A stretch of DNA of 64,000 nt, taken from NCBI GenBank assembly GCA_030549335.1, contig CM060195.1:6293001-6357000 (forward strand), given 5' to 3'. The DNA comes from Pontederia crassipes (Eukaryota; Streptophyta; Magnoliopsida; Commelinales; Pontederiaceae). Position numbers and translations under genes: made by a program. This document shows positions 47,968 to 63,180 of this stretch, piece after piece. The notes below the pieces were generated by a model, which made no database searches, was not told the DNA's origin, and saw nothing but the letters and a program-made list of their open reading frames with translations. Positions within the stretch are counted from its first letter, which is position 1; each line of letters begins with the position of its first letter.

Positions 47968-48460
47968 AGATATATTTTTAATGGGTTGAAGTGTAGAAGT
48001 GTAGAGGGTCTTTTATTTCAAATAAGGTTATAGGCCAAAGTCAATGCACATGAGACAAACATTTTCGTTCTTTTTCTTTGAGGACTATAGGTGGGTGGGG
48101 GAGTGTTGGTTATAGTTTTGGATTCTTTCAAGGTGGTAATTTGTTGTGTGGATGAACGTGGTGAATAAACATGGGTTTTGTGGTTGAGTTGGCTATGCAA
48201 TTTTCATTTGTTTGGTGGGCAGACTTGGAGATTAATATGACTTTGTCTTGTGCCTTGGTTATGCAAAGTTTGGCTTGTTGGGCTATTGTAGGTCTTGTGG
48301 GCTAACTTTTGTAGGTTTTTTTTATTTAGCAGAGTTTTGGATCTATGTGTGAGTAGGGTGGGTGACTTGCAATTTGGGTTAGCACGAGTGGATATAGGTG
48401 TTGTTTGGTTGTTAGTAATCGACATGTGATGGCGATGATGAAGCATTTAATGACATATCC
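47968..48460 (-). other. LINE leader or ORF1 remnant
   Basis: The minus strand holds Asn/Thr/Pro/His-rich, low-complexity frames (48446-48204 and 48200-48018) as found upstream of the endonuclease in plant L1 elements. No conserved domain was recognised and the LINE's 5' end was not located. Confidence 0.35.
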
Positions 48461-48703
48461 TACATATTAGGATCGTCTTATTTCATATCTTTTAAGACAA
48501 TGAAATTATTGGTCCTTGTGCCTCATACCTTGTCGTGTTGATTTATCTCATAGATTTTGGCCATTTGTATGGCTTTTTGGTTTCCACATTGGTCGTTGGA
48601 ATATCACCCAGCTACCATATGCCGACATCGAAGTGTCTTCCCATGCTTTATCCAAGAGTTGAGTCCGATTTGTTTTGCGCCAACCCCAACACTAGGAATC
48701 GAG

Positions 48704-49655
48704 TGTAACATTTCATATTTGCGTGTGATATTGTCCGCTCTGGACCTCGGCCCGTACGATTTTTTCAAAATGCGTCATCTGATATCAGAGTAGCGTAGCG
48801 GCTCACCTCTATACTTAGCGTGATACTTTTCACTCTGCCCCCACCCTAGGCTTACGATTTTCTAATGCGTCACACCTAACCAAAGACATATTTCCATATA
48901 TACCCAGCATCTCTTCCGTGACTTATACATGTTGGACTAATTCAAGACATGTCTCATGCACCCTTCCCCTCTTAGGGGACGCAATGCCCTCGTTGAGTTG
49001 CACAGAGGTCCACGCGGAGTGGCTCTGATATCATATATAACATTCTCCACTGATGTGTGATATTGTCCGCTCTGGGCCTCGGCCCCCACGGTTTTCTCAA
49101 AACGCGTTACACTTAGTGAATGACATGTTCCCATATATACTCAGCATCTGTCCCATGACTTATGCATGTGGGACTAATCCAATGCATGGCTCATGCATCC
49201 TTCTCCTCTTAGGGGACTCAACACCCTCGTTGAATGATCGTACCCCACCATGCACAGAGGTTCATGCGGAGTAGCTTTGATACCATATATAACATTCTCC
49301 ACTAGCGTGTGATATTGTCCGCTCTGGACCTTGGCTCGCACGATTTTTTTAAAACGCGTCACCTGGTATCAGAGTAGCGCAGCGACTCACTTCTATACTC
49401 AGCGTGATACTGTCTGCTCTGCCCCCACCCTAGGCTCACGGTTTTCTAACGTGTCACACCTAACCAAGGACATGTTCTCATTTATACCCATCATCTCTTC
49501 CGTGACTTATGCATGTGTGACTAATCCAAAGCATGCTTCGTGAGCCCTTCCCCCCTTTAGAGGACTCAATACCCTCATTGAGTGGTTGCATTCCACTATG
49601 CACAGAGATCCACGCGGAGTGGCTCCGATATCATATGTAATATTCCTGACCAACG
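48704..49655 (+). repeat. Tandem array of TRIM-like LTR units
   Basis: The word GTGTGATATTGTCCGCTCTGG starts units at about 48723, 49055 and 49307. Each unit continues through ACGCGTCACA, TATACYCAGCATCT, GACTTATGCATGTG, CTTAGGGGACTCAAYRCCCTCGTTGA, CACAGAGGTCCACGCGGAGT and CATATATAACATTCTCCACT. Units 1 and 3 (about 332 bp) contain about 80 bp more than unit 2 (252 bp). The extra part holds TGGTATCAGAG (49364-49374; mutated TGATATCAGAG at 48781-48791), the tRNA-Met primer-binding word. This suggests a short LTR followed by its priming site, amplified in tandem. Confidence 0.75.
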
Positions 49656-50340
49656 TGTGTACCCTTTGGTTGATCTTCAAAGTCCAACAACTACAAATGT
49701 CAAAGGGAAAATAATAAGAATAGTCAATGTCAAATCTTGTAAAGTAGCCCAAACAAACATCCGGGAGCTTCTTGGTGATTTTTCGACATACTTGTTAATA
49801 AAAAAATATTATGCTTGTCATTATGCCATCAACAAGTGAAACAGAAATATTCCCTGCTATTCCACCTAGTCCTCCATTAGTCTGCAAACCCTTGTTAGTA
49901 TGTCCACATGCAATGGGTTGATACAATAACCAGCTTTTCTCATCTCTTCTAGGATATGATATTAAGGTGTGTTAGCGATCGCGTTAAAGCAAAAACCAAA
50001 GACAACAAAATATGAATAAAGAATAGTACATATAATTACCTTGTGTTCATGGAGAATTAGAGATCATCAATCAATAAATTGCGGAGCAGCATTTTACACA
50101 TAAAGAGCAACTCATTCTATTCGAGTACAAGAGAATTTATCTTGAGAAGAAAATATAATATAAATTATAAGAGATAAGGAAAATAAACTTTGGAAATGAA
50201 AAATTCCTTTAGTGTTAGTACTTTGGATAAATCACTCAAGAAAGGAGGCAACTTGAAAGTGAGAATGGTAAGATAAGAAAGAAGTATCCATTCTTATTCC
50301 CTAGAATATGTATCTAAATTTCGGGGACGAAATTTTTTTT
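49656..50340. other. Intergenic between TRIM array and gypsy LTR
   Basis: Contains no recognised gene. The end (50331-50340, TTTCGGGGACGAAATTTTTTTT leading into the purine tract) is the usual tail of a Ty3/gypsy pol gene. Confidence 0.45.
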
Positions 50341-50354
50341 AAGGAGGGGAGAAT
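50341..50354 (+). other. Gypsy polypurine tract
   Basis: AAGGAGGGGAGAAT follows GGACGAAATTTTTTTT and directly precedes the LTR start at 50355, an arrangement typical of plant Tekay/Del-type gypsy elements. Confidence 0.7.
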
Positions 50355-52900
50355 TGTCACGGACGTACTCCACAAACATCATTTTTATGTAATTATGCAT
50401 CTAATTAGCATATTAAGTTAGTTTAGATGCTTATACATTCATGATTGCATGTAACAATTAGCTTTTGGATTAAAGCATAATGATAATTAAATTATCAATA
50501 ATCATTATAAAGGAATTATATAAGATTATTAGGAATAAATTTTAATATTTGTAAATATTATAATAAATATGTTTAACTAAGATTAATTAGAGGTTTAACA
50601 CTAATTTTTAACAAAATAATATGATTGGACGTTTATTTCAACCAATAGGGTTTGAAGCAACTGAAGTAGGCAGCTCACCAGCTGCTTAGAAAATGATTTT
50701 TTCAAACCGCCATATGAAGTGTTAAAATTATGAAAAAAATATAAATCAGCCTAAAAATATTTCCAAGATCGAATCCATAGCTGAACAGCCTGAAGAAATT
50801 CTACACGTTTGCTGAGTTAAGGTGAATTTGTGGATCCAAAATTGACCTTCAACTTCATATGATGGTGTCTTCCTGGTTCGTTCTTAATAAATCCTCAAAT
50901 TTTGCATGGTTCATCATCTCGAAGTTAGCTTTCCATGAACACAAGAATCATATAAAAAAGACTTTTGTAGAGAAATTTATGAACCCAACACTAGGTCGCT
51001 CACTCTGTCCCGTGTCAAAGACAGATCCAACTTGTAAATTAGGGCATGATTAGGATAAAATGAAATAGATTTGAAACTTAGGTATGTTTAATAAGGGTTC
51101 AGCGAGAAGTGGAATAATCTAATTTGAATGTGTAGATGTGGAGAAATGAATTTTTCATTTCATATGTCCTCTTCTATAAGATTCGAGGACATTGACAGGT
51201 GACAGAACATGACCCGAATTGACTATTTTGTTATAAGACTATACAATGAGTTCAATCCTATAATTTTTATGAAAAAATAATAAGGAAGTCTAGTTTCCAA
51301 GAAAATTATTATCTAATTAAATAGATAAGTGTGAAGAAAGATATAAATTAATCATTCAGTGACACACAGTCTGTCAGAACACAAATCCTAGGTCAGATTG
51401 CCTTGGATTTTATGACTTGATCACTTGGAGTTAGTGAATGACATTTAGGGGTTTGAAAGTAAGTCTAGTTTCTAATTTATCCAGAATAATAAGATTTACT
51501 CATGTGGTTAAGAAGTTATGAATTATTTATTGAGAGTCATTCAGTCTGAAATCTGAGACAGTACATAGTTAAGCTTTGGAAGATTGAATGGTTAAAAATG
51601 TGAAGTAGCATATGAATATAAACACCTGAAATTATACATTAGTGTTATAAGAGATTATATGCATTTTAAGATGAACAAGTGTTCATGCATCATGATGCAT
51701 TGCATATTATTATTACTAATAATTGGAAAATGAAATAGTATCATTGCTTGTAGGAAACCAACAAGCTACAAGTGAAAGGAGGAAAATCTAGTAAACCTCT
51801 TTGAAAAAATGAAGTACAAGATGAGTGTGTAAATTTACAATATAGAAAAATGATATATGCTAGTTATTTTATTTATGGTATTATCTCAAGCAAAGATTAT
51901 TATTATTATTATTGAAACATATCTTGAGTTATGAAAAGTATTTATGATATGTTTCAAAGACTTCATATGAGATAGAGTAACCTCTTACATGAAAATGTTG
52001 TAGGGAACGATGCTTGTGAAGTTAAAATAAGTTTTATTTGATAATGATATGATATTATGACATGTGTATTTTGATATTGTTAAACTCCATGTGTTCATTG
52101 GCCATGCTGTTTGAAAAAGGTCTTTGGGATCGCATTCGATATACATGAAGCCTTTGGAGCATATATCGAGTGTCTTTGCCCCTTGGGGGCTGGTCTGCGT
52201 GCACGTATTGACCCATGATATGCTCTGAGTATCCCATATGAAGGGATACGTATTGGCCTATGATTTGCTCTGCGTCTCTAAGGCTCTTTGATTCTGAAGC
52301 TCTGTTTAACTGACACACACTGACACACAATCATGGAGGGATACATATTGACCCACGATTTGCTCTGCGTATCCGATACTCTTGATTATGAAGTTCTACT
52401 TAAGTATATAACACATGATCATGGAAGGATACATATTGACTTATGATGAGTATGTGCGATGACACATGTGTCGAGTTTAATTGTGAATATGATGATATCT
52501 TGAATAATTTTATTTATGTAAAAGTTCATATGATTTGGAAACCTATGTAATATGAGTTATACTTTAAATATTTTCTCATATAAAAAAATGTGATTATTTA
52601 AATATTATATGCACTTGTATTGTTCTCCTATGTTGCACTTTTATTTCACTTAATGAGCAAATGATTATTGCTCACACTATCCATTTTAAGATTTTCAGAT
52701 ACGCATAAGTTCTCGAGTTGATTCAACTCACAGTTTGTTTTGCTGCATATAACATGGGTCGAGCCATTTGAGCAATTTTATTTTTCCCTCCATTTTTGTT
52801 TTTGGAAGCATGCTTGTAATAGATAATTTTAGATGTTGTAGTTAAGGTTGTGAGAAACTTTTGTAAGGTTGTATAAAACTTGATCCTGTAGGGTGTTATA
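50355..52900 (+). repeat. Gypsy 3' LTR, about 2.5 kb
   Basis: It starts TGTCACGGACG after a polypurine tract. GTAGGGTGTTATA at 52888-52900 resembles the common gypsy LTR end GGGTGTTACA. No second LTR or pol is in the window, so this is the 3' end of a truncated element. The right limit is an inference. Confidence 0.55.
52190..52450 (+). repeat. Imperfect repeats inside the gypsy LTR
   Basis: Four versions of GGATACRTATTGACCYAYGATTTGCTCTGCGTATCC occur near 52195, 52245, 52335 and 52425, separated by diverged sequence. Confidence 0.75.
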
Positions 52901-53559
52901 TGTGAAATGATTTTGTGAAACAATAATGATAATTTGCGAATGTGATGTCTTATAATTTTTATTTAAACTTTGATGAATATATATATATATATATCTTTTG
53001 TATGTATTAAAAAATAATACAAGATAAGTAAGGAGGAGATTTTGCTGATTTTGTTTATAGAATTGCTAAACATAATTAATGAAGGTAACAATTGGGATTA
53101 GAATTTAGTCACGGAGTGAGGTGTGATATCGAGTTTGAGCTTTTGGTGGAGCCACCAATTGGAGCAGTGATAGATGTTGTAGAACGTTCTACTTCCTATG
53201 GAGCTTGATCTTGTTGGCAGAGCTCTTTAGTATCTCCAAATCTAACACATTGAAAATAGAATTTTTTATGTCATCATATGATGCTCTATGCTTTCTATGA
53301 ACCTGAAATTGAAACCTTGAACATAAGCTTTTGGAGATATTGGCATTCACACATAGTCATCCATATTTTTATTTTCTCTTCAATTGCTTGGATAATTTTC
53401 ACGAGACTAGCCTGTTTCCTTCCTATTCTTTCATAGTATGTTAGCTTCGTAGAATTCAGTAAGGAAGGCAAGGATGTGAACCCATGCTAGTTCATGGTCT
53501 AGCTTCTTTGGAGTTAGCCTTAGACGATTGAAGAATGCATATACCAACATATATTTAGT
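52901..53559. other. Intergenic
   Basis: It opens with a short (AT)n run at 52977-52994. A segment at 53150-53520 has mRNA-like base composition but no recognisable frame. Confidence 0.4.
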
Positions 53560-55145
53560 CTTGAAATTAAAAATATTTTGTTTCATTTTTAATAGCACGT
53601 ATCATTTTATTAGCTTATTTTATTTATTTCAATTTTATTTTTTATTGTAGAAAAGTAAAAGATAAGAGTTACAAAGCGAAAAAATGACATTCAATCGAAG
53701 TTAAAACACGGGTAGAAGTTGAAAATTGAATATAACGAACTGTGACAGAGTTGTAAAGGTCATAACATCAAAGGCCGTGATAGATCCATAACAACAGTAA
53801 CATAAGGGACATTATAGATCCGTAACGACTTGTTAAATATCTAGTTTGATGTTAAAAATTTGCTCCAGTCATGACTAGAGTGTTATAGTATTATGGATTA
53901 TGAAATTCATAATTCTACTACGATTTGGACATTATAAGAATTGTGAAATGACTTTACGGGCCGTGAATTCATATTCCTTGATCGATTTGAACACTATCTA
54001 TGTGGCATTACAAAGTTGTATTTTGAGATTTCTTTCACTTTTCTCGAAATTTTAATTGCAGGTCAACTCCAAACATTTATATAAGTTTTATGGATCATTT
54101 GGAAATATATTTATTCAATATTTACGAAGTTATGAATGATTTTAAAGTTCAATCATAGACTAATTCAAAATTTTCTTGTGTAAAAATTAAAAAAGACTTT
54201 CAATCAAATCGAAACTTCTTGAAGGTTATAAATAAAGGATATGAGAGATAGAAAATGTAGTGCTTGAGAACTCAGAGTCATGTGTTACTATTGAGGACGA
54301 ATTTTAAGCTTGAAGAGAATTTTTCGAAGAAGACTGTCAGTGCTTGTGCTTCGGAGAAGAATTTTTCAAGGTTCATGCTATTTACTTAGATTTCATTAGT
54401 TTAACTTTTATGTAACATAGATATTTAATTTTTACGAGAAATGCATGAACCTTGATTACAATTGAATTAATATGTTTTATTTTGGTTTCTTTTTATTATG
54501 ATTATTGTGTTTAATGTTCTTTTACTAAAACTATTATATTATGATATGAGAATAGAAATCAGGTGTGGGGTGGTTAGTGTTAAAATTGTTGTTTATCAGC
54601 AAATCAATTTTTAACTTAAAGTTAAAATAATCATAAGACGAATCTAGTAATTCATCATTTGTTTTAGATTTTGTGTGGTGTATCAATTTTTACCTAGCAT
54701 GAATGAGTGTTACTTTAGTATATACAACTTAATACATCTTAACATTTTCCTTAAGTAAAGATTAACTCAATGTTTGTAGTATTTAGTTATGCGAGAATTA
54801 AAATAATTTGTCTTGCTAAACATAGGGGTCATTAATTTAGATAATTCTAATATGTTTTAAGAATTGAATCTATATTTATCAATATTATAATTCAATTATC
54901 ATCATTGTGTATACTAATTAAATTTTATAATCTTAAGGTTCAACAACAATTTTATTTTATTTTTTTCATTTAATTTTTTCATTTTAATTTTTTAACACCA
55001 TTATTTCTTTTTTTGTAGATTATTGAGCTAAATTAAATTTAACTAATTTCATGTGGAATCGACAATTGTAATTTACTCTTTATTATTTAATATGATTAGT
55101 GTACTTTTTTAAAAAATTATTTGTTATAAATTCAATGCATCAATA
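53560..55145 (+). repeat. Probable solo LTR related to the 11-14 kb gypsy remnant
   Basis: It has the same layout in the opposite orientation: GTGAYRGRYC-type words, TATA-like GTTATAAATAAAGGATATG (54228-54245), and near the end CTAATTTCATGTGGAATCGACAATTGTAAT (about 55035-55065), matching TTAATTTCTCATGGGATCGACAACTTATAT of the other copy. The outer limits are approximate. Confidence 0.45.
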
Positions 55146-56011
55146 ATAATAATTTATGGTTAATTAATGGCCAAGGATAATCCAATGACCTTATGCTAGT
55201 AATGATATGGTGGTCATGCCCATGTGCCAATTGAATTTGATTAAGGTGTAGTCATTGGGTATTGGTATGAGCTTTATTTTAGACTTCGGCTTCCTGAGGA
55301 ATTGAAGTTGGACCTATTAAAGAGTATTTTTTTCATTTTTTTAAAATAGTGCTAGAACAATTTTTAAGTCGACATAAGATATTTTTTAGATAAAAAATCA
55401 ACTCTAATAATTCAATCATATCCAAATCATTTTTATTATTTATATTGAGCATGTTCTGTTCGCGAATGGGAGCGCCTTGTCTTCCTATCTCTCGCGATCG
55501 CGACGGCCAGGATTCGAACACTCCAAATCGCACGGTCGCATGGAACCAATTGAAATTGATGTTGCGAGGAGAGAGAGAGAGAAAAAAACACAAAAACCTT
55601 TGCACCACTGACAGTCCTCCGCGTGTCACGTAGCAATTCGCTTCCGCTCCCCAATTTCCCGAAGGGTGCCCGAGCACCGCGTTCACACTTGAAACGCCAA
55701 CGCAAGAGTTGCTGATTGACCATAACACCCCTTCCATCACCTGAAAAGACGCGCCCGAAGACCCGCCTTCCCGGCTACGGGCCCACAGACTCCAGCACTT
55801 ACCAGTGAGGACAAAACGATAATTTCGCCCGTCTGTTTAATAATTTTCCAACTTCGACATCACCGTGCCACTTTTAATCGCAGAATTGAAACGTTCCAAG
55901 TTTATTCCACCTACCCCGGCTGCAAGTCTATCCCCCAACCCACATCCCCGGCTCTCGACCCAATCTCAACCGTCTGATACATTGCATCCGACGGCTGACG
56001 GATCCTCTACT
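55146..56011. other. APX upstream region
   Basis: AT-rich to 55440, then GC-rich (55440-55990). Open frames on both strands in the GC-rich part are not supported by any family. CACGTAGC near 55625-55635 is a G-box-like core and GAAACGTTCC at 55886-55895 is a heat-shock-element-like word. Confidence 0.4.
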
Positions 56012-56021
56012 AGAAGCTTCC
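56012..56021 (+). promoter_or_regulatory. Heat-shock element in APX promoter
   Basis: AGAAGCTTCC fits nGAAnnTTCn exactly and lies 10 bp upstream of the TATA box. Heat-shock factor binding sites this close to TATA are known for plant cytosolic APX1 promoters. Binding here is inferred. Confidence 0.65.
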
Positions 56022-56030
56022 AGATCGTCG

Positions 56031-56038
56031 CTATAAAG
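56031..56038 (+). promoter_or_regulatory. TATA box of APX
   Basis: CTATAAAG lies 99 bp before the start codon, which leaves a 5' leader of about 65-70 bases if transcription begins about 30 bp downstream. Confidence 0.7.
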
Positions 56039-56136
56039 TGAGCGTGGCGTCCTCGCTCCACTGTCCCCATCATCGCCCCCTAATCCTGTGTGCTCTGTGA
56101 GATCTACGAACCAGAGCACAGAGACCTCTCTCAGCA

Positions 56137-58912
<2,776 letters not shown>

Positions 58913-58986
58913 TGGGGCAATGGTGGATTTGGTCTTTTTTGGAGGAGTTCGCCTTGTCAAGTTCAATAGCTAAGAGAGAACTCTGC

Positions 58987-58992
58987 AATAAA
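58987..58992 (+). terminator. Polyadenylation signal of APX
   Basis: AATAAA lies 75 bp after the stop codon. The 3' untranslated region probably extends to about 59000-59160. Confidence 0.55.
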
Positions 58993-59160
58993 ATTTGGAA
59001 TGCTTTTTCATTTGGGACGTTGATATGAGTCAGCAGACTTTTTGTTAAAGACAATTTCTTTCTGAATGAAATGCCATCTTCTCTACTGGTTGTATGGAAG
59101 GGCTTTTTGTCTGTTCAATTTGCAGTATGTTCTCGTCTCTCTGCCATTTATATGTAGATT

Positions 59161-61349
59161 TCTTGGACCTAAAACACCCCTACCAACCAACACGATCAAT
59201 GACGGAGCCCCCAAAAAAATCATATTTTAAAATATAACAAATATATTTTAATAAATTTATAGCCATTTAAGTTTTAAATTACATGTCATTAAGCAATCCT
59301 TTTTTAATTTCAAGTTAAAAAATATCAAAACATAATAATATGATTTTATTTGAATTTATAATTATTATTGTAAAATTTCTAAAATAATTATATTAATAAT
59401 ATGAGATTGTATATGTTTGGATGTGATTATTGTGTTATTAAAATTAAGATTGTGGTAAAATTTTAAAATTTAAAAGTATTCATAAACTAAAGGAAATAAA
59501 TGTTCTTGTCATTGATTTCCTTTTTTACTCGAAATATTTTTAAAGTAACATGTCATCTAATGTTTTCTTGATTAGTATTTGAGTCTTTTTTAAAATAACT
59601 ATATGCAATTTGTTTAATTGATTTAACGTACCCTGATATTATTTATATGATCCAATAATTAAATTTTAATATATTTTAATGATTAAATTTCATTATTAAA
59701 TATATTATTAATAATTGAATTGTGCTCAATATCCTTAAGGATTTAATGATTAATTTAAATTAGGTTATTTTCAGTCTTCTTTCTATTTTTAAAAAATACT
59801 TGCAATACATTTTTTTATAAACTTTTACTTTCTTGCGAATATATATATATATATATATAATTGCATTATATGGATACTTTAACAAAGTATAACAAAATGA
59901 AAATAGGTTCGAAATAAAATAAATTAAACATAATCCATTGGCAATTTTCTTTTCTTTTCTTTTCATTTATTTCTTTTTCAAATCATAACAAAAGATTGAA
60001 ATACGAAAGTTAAGGACAAGTTCGAAAGAATTTCATATTTCAAAGGGGGAAACATAACAAATCCAAGAGTAAATATCTTCCATCCTTACTAAAAAAAAGA
60101 AAGCTAACCGTGAGAACATCTATTCAATTAGGAAAAGATCATGATTTTAATAGAGAATAGACGGGCTATTTTCTTAACGTTATAATTATATGATATCGTT
60201 TACATCACAACCAAGTTGAAAGTTTTGTTGACTACATATGAAATATTTCTTTTAAATGAGCGACTCATTGTTAAAAAATGTTATTAAATGACTGACCAAA
60301 AAAGATATAGAAAATAAAACTCAACTTCGATTATATTGCGAAACTTCAATAACCTGCCAATTTGTTTTGTAACCATATTTTCAGTTTTCCTTTTATAATA
60401 AATATTATAGTTCTGTTAATATAAAGACTAAATAATTAATTATCTATGGTCGAACATTTGTTTAAAGGCTATGCAAGTGATATATAACTTTATTAAATAA
60501 GTAATTAAATGGCATTGATTACTAAATTTTTATAGTTAATGATTTAATTATATGTCATTAATAATTTAGTAAATAAAAATTTGTAGTAATTATTACACAA
60601 TAATAGTTAATGCAACTAATATTATTTATGATTTTTATGGTATATTTTCATTTACTTAAATACAAACACGATTTAGATAAAAATAGTTAAAAAATTGGAA
60701 TATAGACACAAATATTCTTATGTTATCACATGGAAAAAATGATTATGCCACCTTTAAAAAGTAGCACCATCATACATGTTGATTGATCTAAAAAATGTTC
60801 CGTTAATAGATTCATCATTAATAATGAATCCAATGATGATGTATGATGACATTAAAGAGTAGCACAACATTAAACATCATATAACTTATACACGTTCTTT
60901 CAAATTTTCTCTACATCTAACAACTCCTTGAAGATTAACGTTCCTAAAGTTTAATTTCTAGATGACCCATAATCTTAATGTTTAATGTCCCGATGACCCA
61001 TAATTTTACGCACCAAAAAGTTCTTTTCCGATAGCAAATGCATTGAAAACAATTCAGAGGCAATTAATACGTCATATGGTAAACATGACAAATTCTTAAA
61101 AATGTCAATTCTCCAATATTAGCTAAAATTATAGGAAAAATTTATTTGTTAAACCAGTCACAACTCATAGACTAACATAGGGCTCACGTAAGGTTACAAT
61201 TGAATTCGGATTCAAGACATTAAGAAAAAAAATTACTCTTTTAATTTTTTCATTAATCATTAATGTATTTTAAAATTTAAAAATAGAGAATTTTGTTTTT
61301 TAATTAATTTTGATAACTATGAAGAGCAACAAATAGAAAATTGCTTTTT
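59161..61349. other. AT-rich intergenic DNA
   Basis: No gene or element recognised. Short TA run at 59840-59858. Confidence 0.5.
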
Positions 61350-61830
61350 TTTAAAGGAAGTCCTACTGTAAGTGATGGACGGAGGAGGGTGGGAGTGACG
61401 TGGTCGGGGGACGGTGTAAGCAAACATGACAGAGAGAGGACGATGGCAAGGCCGACGTCTAAGGATGATGGCTAGCGGTGGCAGCATCGATGAAGGACGG
61501 CGGCTTGGCGGTGGTGGCATCAGCCATGGATGGTGGATTGGTGCTTGCAGCGTCAAGGAAGGATGACAGCCAATGCGCAAAAAGGTGAAATCAGTCGGCT
61601 AAAAGGGCAAACTCGACAAGCGTTGACGGAGCATTGCTTATATTGACAAACTCGGTGGTGCGCCGTGCGTTGGCAGCGTCGGCTTCCTTTGCCGGCGCTG
61701 GCGAGCTCGGCGCCCCTTTCCTCTCGCGTGCACCGGCGAGCACGCGCGGGAGAGAGAGGGAGGGGGCGATGCCCCCCCTCTAGTTGAGCTCGCCGGCACC
61801 GACGCCAGCGAGCAGCGCTGGCCACTTTTT
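61350..61830. other. GC-rich island of unknown nature
   Basis: It is strikingly GC-rich between AT-rich flanks, with open frames on the minus strand (61317-61580 and 61553-61894) rich in Pro, Arg and Ala but matching no family I know. It could be a gene fragment captured by a transposon. The sequence to its right (61860-62070) reads like DNA-transposon terminal DNA (CCAAAGTTGAGGGACGATTTG), but no matching left end was found. Confidence 0.35.
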
Positions 61831-62085
61831 TATTATATATTTTTATTAGTTTATTATTTTTCTTAAATGACGTGGATGAATGGGAAAAGTTCATGTGACG
61901 GCTACGTAAGCAAGAAAACTGAGAAACCCAACATCACTGATCAAGTGGATGAAGCGTGTAAGAAAATTAAAGTTGGAAGACATTCTAATTAAAAATTAAA
62001 GTTTGGGGACAAGAGTTGTTATCACACCCAAAGTTGAGGGACGATTTGTATAATTTTCCTATAAGAATTTAAGTTAAAATATTTA
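61831..62085. other. Possible right end of a DNA transposon
   Basis: On the minus strand GGAAAATTATACAAATCGTC followed by CAACTTTGGGTGTGATAAC resembles termini of plant MULEs. A faint counterpart, TTATAGGAAAAATTTATTTG, lies near 61128. Unproven. Confidence 0.25.
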
Positions 62086-62324
62086 GAAGCTGTTTGCATT
62101 CATGTCCTTGTCCCCGGGACAAAAAAAAATATCCTCTTTGTGTTCAGCAAGAACAAATAAGGTAACCCTGTATTCTTGGTAGGAGCTGAAACATATTAGT
62201 TCTCATTTTTTTTCTTGTTCCAACATTTAATAATGTGGTGTCCATTGATGCAAAATAAGACCGTTTGGTAAAAAAGTGGAATTAAGGGGCTGTTCCTCAT
62301 GTTGTTCCCATATCAAACAGCCCC
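62086..62324. mobile_element. Tourist-like MITE
   Basis: 239 bp with TTA at both flanks (62083-62085, 62325-62327), the target choice of PIF/Harbinger elements. The ends are GAAGCTGTTTGCATTC and, on the other strand, GGGGCTGTTTGATATGGG. Non-coding. Confidence 0.75.
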
Positions 62325-62681
62325 TTAATGTCTCCAACATGTGGGATACTAATTCGAGGTTAACATGCCATCGAATAGTTCGTTAAAGAAATGGTCCAAC
62401 ATGAAATAGTGTCATAAGGTCGCGACGCTAAAACATCTCCGATGTGACTCTAAATTGGTGTTGATAAAACTTACGGCGCTATGATGATGCTAAGGTGAAG
62501 CCAATCATAGGCATTTAATTGTTGTATCCATTGTATTTCTACGATGGCACTAAATATCATTATTAATTTTTCATATGTACCTATATTTGAATTTTTCCAA
62601 TTAATTTATGATTAAGGAGATAAAAAATTAATTTATAGATAGTTAACTATATAGATGCTCATAATTGATCTATTGAAATAT

Positions 62682-62815
62682 GTATATATATATATATATG
62701 TATATATGTAACATAAATTTGATGAAGTATGCTATACATATATATACTATTTATATTAACAAATGTGTATATAAGTTTGTATTACCTAATTATTATCAAT
62801 ATAAGTATGTATATG

Positions 62816-62846
<31 letters not shown>

Positions 62847-63119
62847 GAAAAGATTATAATTAAATAACATTCTTTCTTTTTACTTATGTACATGTCTAAT
62901 TTTTCTAATAAACTAGTGAAGAAAAATCATATCGCTTAATTTTACGGTTATATTTGTATGATTTAAAAGTTAATTTCTAAATCATTAAACATGATACATT
63001 TTGTATATACAATTTATTTAACACACACACACATATACATACATACATACAAACATAATATATATATATATATATATAGGTATATTAATTAGATGAACTA
63101 TATTATACATATATATAAT

Positions 63120-63157
<38 letters not shown>

Positions 63158-63180
63158 GTATACATATACATATATGAATG
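62682..63180. repeat. Cluster of (AT)n, (AC)n and (TACA)n microsatellites
   Basis: TA runs at 62682-62700, 62812-62838, 63058-63077 and 63135-63157; AC runs at 63021-63033 and 63120-63136; ACAT runs near 63034-63050. Flanking sequence such as AGATGAACTATATTATACATATATA recurs, so the region probably expanded by local duplication. Confidence 0.85.

Noticed and set aside
48556..49839. Multiple short frames over the TRIM-like array
   Set aside because: They recur with the repeat units and shift between copies. Not coding.
55445..55530. Possible minus-strand tRNA, from the B-box-like GTTCGAATCCTGG
   Set aside because: No acceptor stem, A box or anticodon arm can be formed around it.
55333..55740. 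135-codon minus-strand frame upstream of APX
   Set aside because: No family recognised. It lies in the GC-rich promoter-side region with overlapping frames in other phases, and its N-terminus and splice signals are unconvincing.
62682..63180. CRISPR-like or satellite array
   Set aside because: The window is plant nuclear DNA and the repeats are simple di- and tetranucleotide runs without a regular spacer pattern.
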